A stretch of 64,000 nucleotides of DNA from Pseudomonas putida. Its GTDB lineage: Bacteria > Pseudomonadota > Gammaproteobacteria > Pseudomonadales > Pseudomonadaceae. The stretch's first letter is position 1; each line of letters opens with the position of its first letter. Below, piece after piece: positions 45,867 to 56,260 of the stretch. The stretch covers positions 62,001 through 126,000 of the forward strand of contig NZ_JAETZZ010000002.1 in assembly GCF_022627325.1 (NCBI RefSeq), in the 5' to 3' direction. The notes below the pieces were generated by a model, which was given only the letters and a program-made list of their open reading frames with translations, was not told where the DNA came from and did no database searches. A program made the position numbers and the translations under genes.

Positions 45867-46143
45867 GTGAAACAGACCGCCGGCCGCCATACTCAGTGGG
45901 TTTGTGTGCTGAATGAATTGGGGATCAGACGTCGCCCCCCATACAACTGCCGGCACACCTATGCGACAATATGCTCAATGTCCGGCCTCAACCCCCGCAT
46001 TTATCGCCCAACAGCTGGGTCACAGCGTTCAGATGCTGCTGTCGACGCATGCCCGTTGGCTCAACTCAAGCTCCGACTGGAGCGAGCTGGCAAATCTCAA
46101 GATTGGTATCAAATCGGTATCAGCTGAAAGCCCAGCGTCGTAA
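45867..46143 (+). pseudogene. C-terminal remnant of a phage-type tyrosine integrase
   Basis: Two frames read as one integrase tail: WVCVLNELGIRRRPPYNCRHTYAT (frame 1, with the R-x-x-H box) continues as AFIAQQLGHSVQMLLSTHARWL (frame 2, with the LGH box). The frameshift lies near 45990-46000. The nucleophilic tyrosine expected in STYARW is His here (STHARW). The 5' two thirds are missing. This is a dead remnant of an integrated element, directly upstream of the ABC-F gene. Confidence 0.8.
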
Positions 46144-46163
46144 GTTACTGATAGGTAAGCCCT

Positions 46164-47750
46164 TTGATCTCCACCGCTAACATCACCATGCAGTTCGGCT
46201 CCAAGCCGCTGTTCGAAAACGTCTCGGTCAAATTCAACAACGGCAACCGCTATGGCCTGATCGGTGCCAACGGTTGTGGCAAGTCGACCTTCATGAAGAT
46301 CCTCGGCGGCGACCTGGAGCCTTCCGGTGGTCAGGTCATGCTCGAGCCGAACACCCGCCTGGGCAAGCTGCGTCAGGACCAGTTCGCCTACGAGGAATTC
46401 ACCGTGATCGACACGGTGATCATGGGCCACGGCCAACTGTGGAAGGTCAAGGCCGAGCGCGACCGTATCTACTCGCTGCCGGAAATGACCGAGGAAGACG
46501 GCATGGCCGTCGCCGAGCTGGAAACCGAATTCGCCGAAATGGACGGCTACACCGCCGAATCGCGCGCCGGCGAGCTGCTGCTGGGCCTGGGTATTCCGCT
46601 GGAACAGCACTTTGGCCCGATGAGCGAAGTGGCCCCAGGCTGGAAGCTGCGGGTGCTGTTGGCCCAGGCGCTGTTCTCGGACCCGGACGTGCTGCTGCTC
46701 GACGAACCGACCAACCACTTGGACATCAATACCATCCGCTGGCTGGAAACGATTCTGACGGCGCGTAACAGCACCATGATCATCATTTCCCACGACCGGC
46801 ACTTCCTGAACAGCGTGTGCACGCACATGGCCGACCTGGACTACGGTGAGCTGCGCCTGTTCCCAGGCAACTACGACGAGTACATGACCGCGGCCACCCA
46901 GTCGCGTGAGCAGCTGCTGTCGGACAACGCCAAGAAAAAAGCCCAGATCGCGGAACTGCAGACCTTCGTCAGCCGCTTCTCGGCCAACGCCTCCAAGGCC
47001 AAGCAGGCCACTTCGCGGGCCAAGCAGATCGACAAGATCCAGCTGGCCGAGGTCAAGCCTTCAAGCCGGGTCAGCCCGTTCATCCGCTTCGAGCAGACCA
47101 AGAAGCTTCACCGCCAGGCTGTGGTCGTGGAAAAAATGGCCAAAGCCTTCGACGACAAGGTGCTGTTCAAGAATTTCGACATCACGGTCGAAGCCGGCGA
47201 GCGCGTCGCGATCATCGGCCCCAACGGTATCGGCAAGACCACCCTGCTGCGCACCCTGGTCGGCGAAATGACGCCGGATGCGGGCTCGGTGAAATGGACC
47301 GACAGCGCCGAAGTGGGCTACTACGCCCAGGACCATGCGCACGATTTCGAAGAAGACATGACCCTGTTCGACTGGATGGGCCAATGGACCTCTGGTGAGC
47401 AGGTCATCCGTGGCACCTTGGGGCGCATGCTGTTCTCCAACGACGAGATCCTCAAGTCGGTCAAGGTGATTTCCGGTGGTGAACAGGGCCGCATGCTGTT
47501 TGGCAAGCTGATCCTGCAGAAGCCCAACGTGCTGGTGATGGACGAACCGACCAACCACCTGGACATGGAATCTATCGAGGCGCTGAACCTGGCCCTGGAA
47601 AACTACCCAGGCACCCTGCTGTTCGTGAGCCATGACCGTGAATTCGTGTCGTCGCTGGCGACCCGTATCATCGAGCTGTCGGCGGACGGTGTGGTGGACT
47701 TCAGCGGTACCTACGACGACTACCTGCGCAGCCAGGGTGTGCTGGTCTGA
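46164..47750 (+). CDS. ABC-F family ATPase, YbiT-like
   Basis: 528 residues, two ABC domains and no membrane part. First Walker A GANGCGKS (about 34-41), linker helices around 245-290 ([20 protein letters not shown]), second Walker A GPNGIGKT, and two DEPTNHLD Walker B blocks. ABC-F proteins act on the ribosome. The start is TTG at 46164 with AGGTAAG upstream, giving [20 protein letters not shown] as in the YbiT subfamily. The gene starts 20 bases after the integrase remnant. Confidence 0.92.
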   Translation: MISTANITMQFGSKPLFENVSVKFNNGNRYGLIGANGCGKSTFMKILGGDLEPSGGQVMLEPNTRLGKLRQDQFAYEEFTVIDTVIMGHGQLWKVKAERDRIYSLPEMTEEDGMAVAELETEFAEMDGYTAESRAGELLLGLGIPLEQHFGPMSEVAPGWKLRVLLAQALFSDPDVLLLDEPTNHLDINTIRWLETILTARNSTMIIISHDRHFLNSVCTHMADLDYGELRLFPGNYDEYMTAATQSREQLLSDNAKKKAQIAELQTFVSRFSANASKAKQATSRAKQIDKIQLAEVKPSSRVSPFIRFEQTKKLHRQAVVVEKMAKAFDDKVLFKNFDITVEAGERVAIIGPNGIGKTTLLRTLVGEMTPDAGSVKWTDSAEVGYYAQDHAHDFEEDMTLFDWMGQWTSGEQVIRGTLGRMLFSNDEILKSVKVISGGEQGRMLFGKLILQKPNVLVMDEPTNHLDMESIEALNLALENYPGTLLFVSHDREFVSSLATRIIELSADGVVDFSGTYDDYLRSQGVLV

Positions 47751-47808
47751 AATCGTTGAGCTGGCCTGGCCCTCTCAGGTGACCGGGCCGGTCTCTGTTG
47801 CGGTTAAC

Positions 47809-47844
47809 CGCTTCCACAGGCACTGCGCAGTGCCTGTGGAGCGG
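47809..47844. repeat. Palindromic REP-like element after the ABC-F gene
   Basis: CCACAGGCACTG then CAGTGCCTGTGG form a perfect palindrome (47814-47839), extended by CCGCT/AGCGG with one bulge. The GCGG…CCTGTGG ends resemble P. putida REP borders. It could serve as a transcript end. Confidence 0.5.
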
Positions 47845-47936
47845 TTGCCACTTGAATAGTTCGTTAGCCTGCTTTCATTTCCTTCGCGCAACGGCCATGA
47901 TGGGGCCACGCCCACCGCCCGCCCGCGAACGAGCCC

Positions 47937-49130
47937 ATGACCGCGCCACAGCCCGCCCCCGCCAGCAGCACCGCCTCCATCACCCTGCAAATTCTCTCGA
48001 TCGTTTTCTACACTTTCATCGCGTTTCTCTGCATCGGCCTGCCGATCGCGGTGCTGCCCAGCTATGTCCATGACCAACTGGGCTTCGGCGCGGTAATCGC
48101 TGGGCTGACCATCGGCCTGCAGTACCTGGCCACCCTGCTCAGCCGGCCTTTCGCGGGCCGAGTGGCCGATACGCTGGGCGGCAAGCAGGCGATCCGCTAC
48201 GGCTTGTTGGGCATCGCGGCCTGTGGAGTGTTGACGCTGGCCTCGGCCTGGACCTTGTCGGCGCCCTTGCTGAGCCTCGCGCTGCTGCTCGGTGGGCGCG
48301 TGCTGCTCGGCCTCGCACAAGGCCTGATCGGCGTTGCCACCCTGAGCTGGGGGATCAGCCAGGTGGGGCCTGAACATACGGCGAGGGTCATCTCCTGGAA
48401 CGGCATCGCCTCATATGGAGCCATCGCCATTGGCGCCCCCGTTGGCGTGCTCGCCGTCGACAGCCTGAACTTCAGCGTGCTCGGCCCCGCCTTGGTGCTG
48501 CTCGCCGTGCTGGCCATGCTGGCGCTGCGCAAACGCCCGGATGTGGTAGTGGTGCGCGGTGAGCGCCTGCCGTTCTGGTCGGCGTTCAGCCGTGTTGCGC
48601 CTTGCGGCGTTGGCCTGACCCTGGCCTCGATCGGCTATGGCACCCTGACCACGTTCGTCACGCTTTATTACCTGGAACGTGGATGGGTAGGCGCCGCGTT
48701 GTGCCTGAGTGCCTTCGGTGTGTGTTTCATCATTTCGCGGTTGCTGTTCGTCAACGCCGTCAACCGCTTTGGCGGTTACAACGTGGCGGTAGCCTGCATG
48801 GCCACGGAAGTGCTCGGCCTGAGCCTGTTGTGGCTCGCGCCCTCCCCGCTGTGGGCACTGGTGGGGGCCGGCCTGACCGGTTTCGGCCTGTCGCTGGTGT
48901 ACCCAGCCCTGGGCGTGGAGGCCATCAAGCAGGTGCCCAGCAGCAGCCGGGGTGCCGGCCTGGGGGCCTATGCAGTGTTCTTCGACATGGCGTTGGCCAT
49001 CGCCGGCCCGGTCATGGGCGCCGTGGCGGCACACCTTGGTTACGCGTCGATATTCTGCGTTGCGGCCCTGCTGGCCTTGAGCGGGGTTGGCCTGACGTTG
49101 TTGCTGGCGCATCGCAGCCGTCGCGGCTGA
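47937..49130 (+). CDS. MFS transporter (YhhS/YfcJ-like)
   Basis: 397 residues, 12 hydrophobic segments, with the MFS loop SRPFAGRVADTLGGKQAIRYG between helices 2 and 3. Related to the sugar- or arabinose-efflux-like subfamily (YhhS/YfcJ). Stands alone; substrate unknown. Confidence 0.88.
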   Translation: MTAPQPAPASSTASITLQILSIVFYTFIAFLCIGLPIAVLPSYVHDQLGFGAVIAGLTIGLQYLATLLSRPFAGRVADTLGGKQAIRYGLLGIAACGVLTLASAWTLSAPLLSLALLLGGRVLLGLAQGLIGVATLSWGISQVGPEHTARVISWNGIASYGAIAIGAPVGVLAVDSLNFSVLGPALVLLAVLAMLALRKRPDVVVVRGERLPFWSAFSRVAPCGVGLTLASIGYGTLTTFVTLYYLERGWVGAALCLSAFGVCFIISRLLFVNAVNRFGGYNVAVACMATEVLGLSLLWLAPSPLWALVGAGLTGFGLSLVYPALGVEAIKQVPSSSRGAGLGAYAVFFDMALAIAGPVMGAVAAHLGYASIFCVAALLALSGVGLTLLLAHRSRRG

Positions 49131-49189
49131 GCGTCACCTATGAAAACGGCGGCCGCGCCAGCGACAGCCGTTTGTTTGATACAGGTTGC

Positions 49190-49801
49190 TCAAGCCGTGG
49201 CGAACAGCTCATTGGCAATCTGCGCCTGAGCCGCATCGATGGCCTTGCTGCGGTGTTCCGGGCCATAGGCCAGGCCGTGGGCGCGAACGATTTCCAGGTC
49301 GGTGATACCGATGAAGCCCAGGAACACCTTGAGGAAGTCTTCGTGGCCCGCGCCAGTCGGCTGGCCGGCATGCAGGCCGCCAGCAGTGGACACCAATACT
49401 ACTTTCTTGTCACCGCACAGGCCTTCAGGGCCTGCCTCGGTGTAGCGGAAGGTCTTGCCGGCCACTGCCACGCGGTCGATCCATGCCTTGAGCTGGGTCG
49501 GCACGGTGAAGTTGTACATTGGTGCGCCAATCACTACGGCGTCGGCGGCAAGAAACTCGTCCAGTGTTTCGGCACTGAGCTTGGCTTCGAAAGCCAGGGC
49601 TGCGTCGCGAACATCTTCCGGAGTACCGGCTGCAACCAGGGTGGCTGCAGAGAAGTGGGCGATGGCATCGGCGGCGAGGTCACGGTAGACCACTTCGATG
49701 GCCGGGTCAGCGGCTTGCCAGGCCTGAACCACTTCACGGCTCAATTGGCGCGAGGCGGAATTGTCACCCAGGATGCTCGAATCAATGTGCAACAGTTTCA
49801 T
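49190..49801 (-). CDS. azoR: FMN-dependent NADH-azoreductase AzoR
   Basis: 203 residues of standard AzoR length. [23 protein letters not shown] binds FMN phosphate, with [31 protein letters not shown] and VVLVSTAGG. Homodimeric quinone and azo reductase. AGGAG precedes the ATG. Divergent from a LysR gene, its likely regulator. Confidence 0.93.
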   Translation of the reverse strand: MKLLHIDSSILGDNSASRQLSREVVQAWQAADPAIEVVYRDLAADAIAHFSAATLVAAGTPEDVRDAALAFEAKLSAETLDEFLAADAVVIGAPMYNFTVPTQLKAWIDRVAVAGKTFRYTEAGPEGLCGDKKVVLVSTAGGLHAGQPTGAGHEDFLKVFLGFIGITDLEIVRAHGLAYGPEHRSKAIDAAQAQIANELFATA

Positions 49802-49935
49802 GGGACTCTCCTGTGAATGAAGACCGCAGCATTGGGCGATCAGGATGGAGAGAATCCTACCAGGCCGTCGAATAGCTGATAAGCCAGCAAAAATGCGTTA
49901 ATTTGTCCCACTGATAGAACAGCGAGACAGCCTTC

Positions 49936-50838
49936 ATGCAAGACCTCAACGATCTTTTCTATTTTGCTCGCGTAGTCGAAGCCGGTGGCTTCGCCGCCGC
50001 CGGACGCCAGCTGGGCATCCCCAAATCGCGTCTGTCGCGGCGTATCGCCGAACTGGAAGAGCGGTTGGGGACGCGGTTGCTGCAGCGCACCACGCGCCAA
50101 CTGAAGCTCACCGCAGTGGGTGAACGCTATCTGCATCACTGCCAGGCCATGCTGCTGGAGGCCGAGGCCGCTGACGAGGTGGTAGCCAGCATGAGCAGCG
50201 AGCCGCGTGGGCGCTTGCGGGTGTCCTGCCCGGTAGCGTTGGCCCACGCGTTCCTGCCGGATGTGATCAGCCGTTTTCTGGATCTGTACCCCCAGGTGCA
50301 ACTGGACATGGTGCTGCTCAACCGCCGTGTCGACCTGATTTCCGAGGGCATCGACGTCGCCCTGCGCGTGCGCGATCTGGGCGACGAAGACCCTGCGCTG
50401 GTTACACGCCGGCTGCGTCAGGCGCAGATGCAGCTAGTGGCCGCTCCTGGCTTTGCCGACCATGTCCGTGAGCCGTCCGAGCTGACCGCCCTGCCGGTAC
50501 TGGGCGCTGCTGAAGCGGACCGGCTGGTGCATTTTCGTCTGCTCGGGCCCCATGGTCGCCAAGAGGAAATCGCCTTGGAGCCGCGATTGGCCATCGATGA
50601 TTTTGTCGTACGCAATGCCGCCGTACGTGCCGGGCTAGGCTTTACTGCGTTGCCGAGCATGTTCTGCGAGCATGAACTCGAACGCGGCGAGCTGGTGCGG
50701 CTGCTGCCGGACTGGTCGCTACCGGGTGGCTATCTGCAAGCGGTTTACCCGCATCGGCGTGGTGTGCTGCCTGCAGTACGGGTGTGGATCGATCATTTGG
50801 CAGCATCGTTTGAAGCGTGTGGAGACCGTTATGTCTAG
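49936..50838 (+). CDS. LysR family transcriptional regulator
   Basis: 300 residues; helix-turn-helix near 20-45 (GGFAAAGRQLGIPKSRLSRRIAELEERLG) and a LysR sensor domain (PRGRLRVSCPVALAH). Divergent from azoR across 134 bases, the usual geometry for a LysR controlling its neighbour. Overlaps the next gene by 8 bases. Confidence 0.9.
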   Translation: MQDLNDLFYFARVVEAGGFAAAGRQLGIPKSRLSRRIAELEERLGTRLLQRTTRQLKLTAVGERYLHHCQAMLLEAEAADEVVASMSSEPRGRLRVSCPVALAHAFLPDVISRFLDLYPQVQLDMVLLNRRVDLISEGIDVALRVRDLGDEDPALVTRRLRQAQMQLVAAPGFADHVREPSELTALPVLGAAEADRLVHFRLLGPHGRQEEIALEPRLAIDDFVVRNAAVRAGLGFTALPSMFCEHELERGELVRLLPDWSLPGGYLQAVYPHRRGVLPAVRVWIDHLAASFEACGDRYV

Positions 50839-51190
50839 ACAGACCATGACCGAGGATCAGGTGGCGGCGTTCTGCCTGGCGCTGCCCGGGGCGCAGGAAG
50901 ACTACAAGTGGGGCGGCATCCGGGTATTTTCGGTGGCCGGTAACAAGATGTTCGCGGCACTCGACCTGGCAGGGGCTGGCTTGTCGTTCAAGGTGGCCGA
51001 TGAGCTTTTTCTCGGCTATTGCGACAGGCCAGGTGTACGCCCGGCACCGTATCTGGCACGGGCGCGCTGGATCAGTATGGCGCCGCCCTACCCCATGGGC
51101 CGGGATGAGTTGAGTGACCTGCTGCAGCGCTCGCACCAGTTGGTAGTGCGGCGGCTGGCGAAGCGATTGCAGGTGGGCTTGCTGATGTGA
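50831..51190 (+). CDS. MmcQ/YjbR family DNA-binding protein
   Basis: 119 residues (MSRQTMTEDQVAAFCLALPGAQEDYKWGGIRVFSVAGNKMFA…). The family blocks LPGAQEDYKWG and FKVADELF are plain. YjbR-type proteins have a double-wing, possibly DNA-binding fold. GGAGACC lies ahead of ATG 50831 within the end of the LysR gene, so it is translationally coupled to it. Confidence 0.85.
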   Translation: MSRQTMTEDQVAAFCLALPGAQEDYKWGGIRVFSVAGNKMFAALDLAGAGLSFKVADELFLGYCDRPGVRPAPYLARARWISMAPPYPMGRDELSDLLQRSHQLVVRRLAKRLQVGLLM

Positions 51191-51218
51191 GCGGCCCGCG
51201 AAAGGCAGTAGCAGACCA

Positions 51219-51647
51219 TCAACCCAGCGACAGCACACGCCCGCCCAGAAGCAGGTGATCAACCCAAAACACCTGGTGCAGCAAGACGATTGCCCAAAAC
51301 ACCATCTGGTAAGAAGCCTTGCGGGTCTTGTGCCTGAAAAGCTGCTGGGCGATCAGCGCCCCTGGCCAGCCACCCAGCAGCTCACCGGCATGCAGCACCT
51401 TCTCTGGCGTGCGCCAGGCCTGGGTGCGGGCCTGCTGCTTATCCTGCCAATACAACAGCAGCGTAACCAGGCTTACAGCGGGATAAGTCGCCAGCGGCAG
51501 CCATGACTGCCCGCTCCAGGCCATCTGCGCCGCGCCCACCACCGGCAGCAGGCACAACACCCCGAGCATCAGCAGCTTCAGGCGCACATTGCGTACGCCC
51601 TGCTCCTTGCGCGCCGCGCGCCGCGGCTCCGTTTGGGCCCGAGGCAT
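51219..51647 (-). CDS. DUF1294 membrane protein
   Basis: 142 residues: basic N-terminus, then two helices (LKLLMLGVLCLLPVVGAAQM and WLPLATYPAVSLVTLLLYWQDK) and the family core AWRTPEKVLHAGELLGGWPGALIAQQLFRHKTRKASYQMVFW. Function unknown. One base separates its start from the uppP stop, so the two form an operon. Confidence 0.87.
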   Translation of the reverse strand: MPRAQTEPRRAARKEQGVRNVRLKLLMLGVLCLLPVVGAAQMAWSGQSWLPLATYPAVSLVTLLLYWQDKQQARTQAWRTPEKVLHAGELLGGWPGALIAQQLFRHKTRKASYQMVFWAIVLLHQVFWVDHLLLGGRVLSLG

Positions 51648-51648
51648 A

Positions 51649-52482
51649 TCAGCCGTGCGCCGTCGACCAGTCGACCCAGCCGAACTGCCAGGTGGCCAGG
51701 ATCAGCAAACCGAAGGCTATGCGGTACCAGGCGAAAGCGGCGTAGCTGTGGTTGGCAATGAACTTGAGCAGGCCGCGCACTGCGATCATGGCGAAGATGA
51801 ACGACGTCACGAAGCCAATCGCGAATACCGGAAGATCGCTTGGCTGGAACAGGTCGCGGTATTTGTAGCCCGAGTACACTGCCGCACCGACCATGGTCGG
51901 CATGGCCAGGAAAAACGAAAACTCCGTGGCTGCCTTGCGCGACAGGCCGAACAGCAGGCCGCCGATGATGGTCGAGCCGGAGCGCGAGGTGCCTGGGATC
52001 ATCGCCAGGCACTGCACGAACCCGATCTTCAAGGCATGCGACCAGCGCATGTCATCGACGTGGTCGACCGCCACGCTGTGGGTACGGCGCTCGGCCCAGA
52101 GCATGATCACACCACCGATCACCAGCGCTGTCGCCACGGTGATCGGGTTGAACAGATATTCATGGATCAGGTCGGCGAACAGCACGCCCAACACCACCGC
52201 AGGCATGAACGCCAGAAGCAGGTTGGCAGTGAACCGCCGCGCCGCCGGCTGGCTTTTCAGGCCGAACACCACATCGAGGATCTTGCGCCGAAACTCCCAT
52301 ACCACCGCCAGGATGGCCGCCAACTGAATGATGATGTTGAAGGCCATGGCCCGTTCGCCACCGAAGCCGATCAGGTCTGCCACGATGATCTGGTGACCGG
52401 TACTGGAGATCGGCAAAAATTCTGTCAGTCCTTCGACCACGCCCAAGATGATTGCCTGAAAGGCAGTCCAAAAATCCATCAT
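51649..52482 (-). CDS. uppP: Undecaprenyl-diphosphatase UppP (BacA)
   Basis: 277 residues, polytopic. Conserved catalytic blocks: [17 protein letters not shown] (about 15-31) and [14 protein letters not shown] (about 165). It recycles the lipid carrier for peptidoglycan and O-antigen by dephosphorylating undecaprenyl-PP at the inner membrane and gives some bacitracin resistance. GGGGGA is upstream of the ATG. Confidence 0.95.
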   Translation of the reverse strand: MMDFWTAFQAIILGVVEGLTEFLPISSTGHQIIVADLIGFGGERAMAFNIIIQLAAILAVVWEFRRKILDVVFGLKSQPAARRFTANLLLAFMPAVVLGVLFADLIHEYLFNPITVATALVIGGVIMLWAERRTHSVAVDHVDDMRWSHALKIGFVQCLAMIPGTSRSGSTIIGGLLFGLSRKAATEFSFFLAMPTMVGAAVYSGYKYRDLFQPSDLPVFAIGFVTSFIFAMIAVRGLLKFIANHSYAAFAWYRIAFGLLILATWQFGWVDWSTAHG

Positions 52483-52779
52483 TCCCCCGGTTGGAGCGCA
52501 GCTGCTTGCAGGCCCCTTGTTCTTGATTTGCTTGTGAGTGCCGCGTGCGGCGCGGCCTTTTTACAGCGTCAGTTGGGACCAATGCCAGTGGAAAAGTTCA
52601 CGTGGGCTAAAGGTTTCATCTTGCGCGGCCGAAATCCTAGCAGAGCGGCTTTGCAAAGGCTTGCGCGGCATGCGGCAGTTCAGCCGTTAACTAGCACTTA
52701 GCCATTAGTCGGGTTTGGCCAAGTGCCGAAGCATGCTTGGATGCACCTTCATAAAAAGAACAATGCGGGAGTGCCGTTC

Positions 52780-54414
52780 ATGAAGACCTTGAGGTCAATG
52801 TCGATCAGCCGCCGTTTGTGGCTGATACTGCTGGTTGCGGTGGCAATGCTGGTGATCCTCGGCTTGCTGATGCTGCGCCAGATCCATGGCGACCTGTACC
52901 ATGCCAAGGCGGAGAAAACCCGCCATGTGGTGCAGACCGCTGCGGGCGTGCTGGCCTATTACCAAGGCCTGGAGGCGGCCGGCACGCTCAGCCGCGAGGC
53001 TGCCCAGCAGCAGGCCCTACAGGTGGTGCGCGCGCTGCGCTACGACCAGAACGACTACTTCTGGATCAACGATCTGGGGCCGAAAATGATCATGCACCCG
53101 GCCAACCCCAAGCTCGATGGCCAGGACCTTTCCGCCATTCGCGACCCTGACGGTTTCGCCGTGTTCAACGAAATGGCGGCCCTCGCCCGCAGCCAGGGCG
53201 CTGGCCCGGTCAATTACCGCTGGCCCAAGCCCGGTGCCAGCGAACCGGTGGCCAAGACGTCTTATATTCAGCTGTTCAAGCCATGGGGCTGGATCATCGG
53301 CTCTGGCGTGTACATCGATGATGTGCAGAACGAATTCGCCCGCCAATTGCGCCATGCCTCGCTGGTGGGCCTGGGTATCGCCCTGCTGATGGCTCTGGTG
53401 GTCATGCTCATCGCCCGCAGCATCGCCCGCCCGTTGCAGGAGGCGGTGCAGGCGATGGGCAATATCGCCAGCGGCGAAAGCGACCTCACCCGGCGCCTGG
53501 ATACCCATGGCCGCGACGAGATTACCCACCTGGGCGAGCACTTCAACCGTTTCAACGGCAAGTTGCAGCGTGTGGTCGGCCAACTGCAGGGCGCGGCGCA
53601 CTCATTGGCGCAGTCCGCCGGGCATGTCGGTGACAACGCCGGTGCCGCGCAACAACGCAGCGCACAGCAATCGATGCAGATGGACCAGGTGGCGACAGCG
53701 GTCAATGAGGTGACCTACGCGGTGCAGGACGTGGCCAAGACCGCGGAACAGGCTGCAGGCGAAATGCGCGCAGCGCAGCAGCAGGTGGAGCTCGGGCAGC
53801 AAGCGATCCATGGCAGCCTGCAGCAGATCGACCGGCTTTCGGCGACGATCGACCAGGCTGTGCAGGTGATCCGTGACCTGGCCGGGCACAGCACGAAAAT
53901 CGGCGGGGTGCTGGAGGTGATACGCTCCATCGCCGAACAGACCAACCTGCTAGCCCTCAACGCAGCCATCGAAGCGGCCCGCGCCGGCGAGCAGGGCCGT
54001 GGCTTCGCGGTGGTGGCCGATGAAGTCCGGCTGCTGGCTCAACGCAGCGCCCAGTCGACGGCAGAGATACACACGATGATCGAGCACCTGCAAGGGCAAT
54101 CGGACGCCGCGGTCAGGGCCATCGACACCAGCAGCGAAGCTTCGCGCCAGACAGTGGAGCAAGCCCGGGAGGCCGGCTCCAGCCTGGACGCCATCAGCCA
54201 GGCGCTGCACAACCTCACCGTGCTCAACGCCACCATTGCCAGCGCCACGTTGCAGCAGTCGCACGTGGTGGAGGAGATCAATCGGAACGTACTGGATACG
54301 GCCGGGTTATCGCAGCAGACCGCCGCTGCGGCGCGCCAATCCAGTGAGGCAGGCGTGGCATTGGGGCAATTGAGTGAAGAGCTGGAGCAATTGTTGCGTC
54401 AGTTCCGCGTTTAG
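52780..54414 (+). CDS. mcpP: Methyl-accepting chemotaxis protein with sCache sensor (McpP-like)
   Basis: 544 residues: TM1 (about 11-31), periplasmic sCache domain (about 33-190, with [31 protein letters not shown]), TM2 (about 193-213), HAMP, and a cytosolic signalling domain with hairpin tip [34 protein letters not shown]. No C-terminal CheR-binding pentapeptide. The start at 52780 has GGGAG upstream; a longer frame to 52723 adds an unlikely N-terminus. Domain type and position beside uppP match P. putida McpP, a receptor for C2 and C3 carboxylates such as acetate and pyruvate (from memory); the ligand is inferred. Confidence 0.88.
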   Translation: MKTLRSMSISRRLWLILLVAVAMLVILGLLMLRQIHGDLYHAKAEKTRHVVQTAAGVLAYYQGLEAAGTLSREAAQQQALQVVRALRYDQNDYFWINDLGPKMIMHPANPKLDGQDLSAIRDPDGFAVFNEMAALARSQGAGPVNYRWPKPGASEPVAKTSYIQLFKPWGWIIGSGVYIDDVQNEFARQLRHASLVGLGIALLMALVVMLIARSIARPLQEAVQAMGNIASGESDLTRRLDTHGRDEITHLGEHFNRFNGKLQRVVGQLQGAAHSLAQSAGHVGDNAGAAQQRSAQQSMQMDQVATAVNEVTYAVQDVAKTAEQAAGEMRAAQQQVELGQQAIHGSLQQIDRLSATIDQAVQVIRDLAGHSTKIGGVLEVIRSIAEQTNLLALNAAIEAARAGEQGRGFAVVADEVRLLAQRSAQSTAEIHTMIEHLQGQSDAAVRAIDTSSEASRQTVEQAREAGSSLDAISQALHNLTVLNATIASATLQQSHVVEEINRNVLDTAGLSQQTAAAARQSSEAGVALGQLSEELEQLLRQFRV

Positions 54415-54538
54415 CGCCGTCACGATCTTGCCAAGCCCCGCGCTAGAGCGGCTCAAGCGCCGACCTGACATTTTTGCCAGTAGACCGGTAACGGCCCGCT
54501 GAACACTGTGAAACCTCCATTGACCTGGAGGTTTCACT

Positions 54539-56215
54539 ATGGATACCCGTTACCTTTGCGGTGTGCTGCTAGTCGCCATCTCCCCTGCCTGGGCGGACCC
54601 GCAACCCATCATCCAACTTGACCCGATGCAAACCCTGCAGCGTATCAACCGCAACTACAACAAGGTGACCGATGCCTGCCGTGAGCCAGATACGCTGGCA
54701 CCGCGGGGGCACTACTACTGCAGCGGCGTAACCTTGCGCATGGTCGACGATGGCAATTTCAATCCTTGGGACTACAGCCCCTACGCCATCAAGACGGGCG
54801 CCACATCATTCAGCTGGATCCGCAGGGACTTGAGCACCAACCGCCTCATCCGCCCCGCCGGGTATATCCTGCGTACGCCCATGGACGCGCGGGAGCTGGG
54901 CCTGCCGGTCATGGAGAAAGGCTTCGTGTGCATCTATAGCTTCGACGGTTTCACCGGGCCCGAACGCAAATGGTACGGATGCGGCCGTTATGGCGCGCCG
55001 CTGCCGGCGAACCACCTGAAAAATTCGGCGACCTCCCCGCCTAATCGTAACGCAGCACTCGCCTACGGCAACTGTGATACGCGAGGTGTCCACAACGCGG
55101 AGCAATGGCGCAAAAACTACCGCTACGCACGTAACGACATGAATCGCATCCAGGTGACTCAATGCTCCTGGAATGCCGAGCAGCCGTCGGACTGGAGGGC
55201 GATGATCGCTGTTCACGAAAACCCCAAAACCATCGGCACGGACACATTTGCCCGCAAGGAATTGCTGAACGAGCTATTGCTGAGCAACGTGGAACCGGCG
55301 CTACAAAAATCACCCGACGATGGCAGTGCACGCCTGCCCTACATCGACGCGGTGGTCTGGGATGTCAACAGCACCCACGTCGGCAGCACACGGGGCGATG
55401 TCAAGAAGCCCAAACCCACCAAAGGGCTGGAACCTGCGCGCAGCTTCCAGCGCAAGCTCTATGCCCAGGGCTACGCGGTGCCGATCCTGCGCCTGGACTT
55501 CAGCAAGCCCCCTGCTCAACGGTTTGCTTTCGCTAAACAGGACCAGGTCGTACCCTTGGGGGCCAGCCAGGCCAGCCCGGATCGTTACATTCAGTCGGCG
55601 CAATGGCAACTGCGCCTGGACCCTGGCAGCGGTCGCCAGGAGTGGACGCTCAAGGTGGTGCCCACTTCAGCCGGCAAGCAGGCGCAAAACACACGCCAGC
55701 AGGCGGTTTACGACGAGCTGCAAACCCTGCGAGGCCAAGACCCACAATGGCGGGAAAATGAACGCAGCCCCGGCAGCATGCGCCAGCAACTCGAATGCCT
55801 GGTGAGCAATTACCCCGAGAAAACGCAATGGAACCTGGAACCTTTCCGCCCTACCGTGAGTGCCGCCGATGCAGCGAAGGCGCACTGTAATCCAGTGCTG
55901 CCTGTGACGTCCGAACTGATTCAACGGTCATCATGGAGCACCTTTACCGACAACAAGACCGGCAAGCTGCAGTGGGGACTGCAGGTCATTCCCACTCAGG
56001 CCGGCCGCTCGGCCCCAAACGAAGTGCTCTACCAGGAACTGCTGCGTCTGCGTGGCGACGATATCGAGTGGAAGGAACGTGCGCCAGGCAGCATGCGCGC
56101 GCAATTGGCCTGCCTGCAGAACAATTTCCGCAGCAAGGCACAGTGGCATCTGGAGCCCCACCGTCCGGCAGTCAGTGCTGAAAAAACCAAGGCCCAAGGG
56201 TGCAACCCAACATGA
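54539..56215 (+). CDS. Secreted halovibrin-like protein (DUF2599-type repeats)
   Basis: 558 residues with a signal peptide (MDTRYLCGVLLVAISPAWA, cleavage near 19). The N-terminal domain has HYYCSGVTLRM, FNPWDYSPYAIKTGATSFSW and a late KWYGCGR block; two homologous C-terminal modules follow, each with W-x-LxVxPT-x-AG and an LxCL end (RYIQSAQWQL… and ELIQRSSWST…), ending in QGCNP(T). The architecture recalls Vibrio halovibrins (HvnA), secreted enzymes reported first as ADP-ribosyltransferases and later as NAD-glycohydrolases. No catalytic residue is assigned. A homologue lies convergently at 56261. Confidence 0.6.
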   Translation: MDTRYLCGVLLVAISPAWADPQPIIQLDPMQTLQRINRNYNKVTDACREPDTLAPRGHYYCSGVTLRMVDDGNFNPWDYSPYAIKTGATSFSWIRRDLSTNRLIRPAGYILRTPMDARELGLPVMEKGFVCIYSFDGFTGPERKWYGCGRYGAPLPANHLKNSATSPPNRNAALAYGNCDTRGVHNAEQWRKNYRYARNDMNRIQVTQCSWNAEQPSDWRAMIAVHENPKTIGTDTFARKELLNELLLSNVEPALQKSPDDGSARLPYIDAVVWDVNSTHVGSTRGDVKKPKPTKGLEPARSFQRKLYAQGYAVPILRLDFSKPPAQRFAFAKQDQVVPLGASQASPDRYIQSAQWQLRLDPGSGRQEWTLKVVPTSAGKQAQNTRQQAVYDELQTLRGQDPQWRENERSPGSMRQQLECLVSNYPEKTQWNLEPFRPTVSAADAAKAHCNPVLPVTSELIQRSSWSTFTDNKTGKLQWGLQVIPTQAGRSAPNEVLYQELLRLRGDDIEWKERAPGSMRAQLACLQNNFRSKAQWHLEPHRPAVSAEKTKAQGCNPT

Positions 56216-56260
56216 TCTGCGACGATGGCTAGTTTCGCGCTGGGCTGCACCTGGCGAGTG

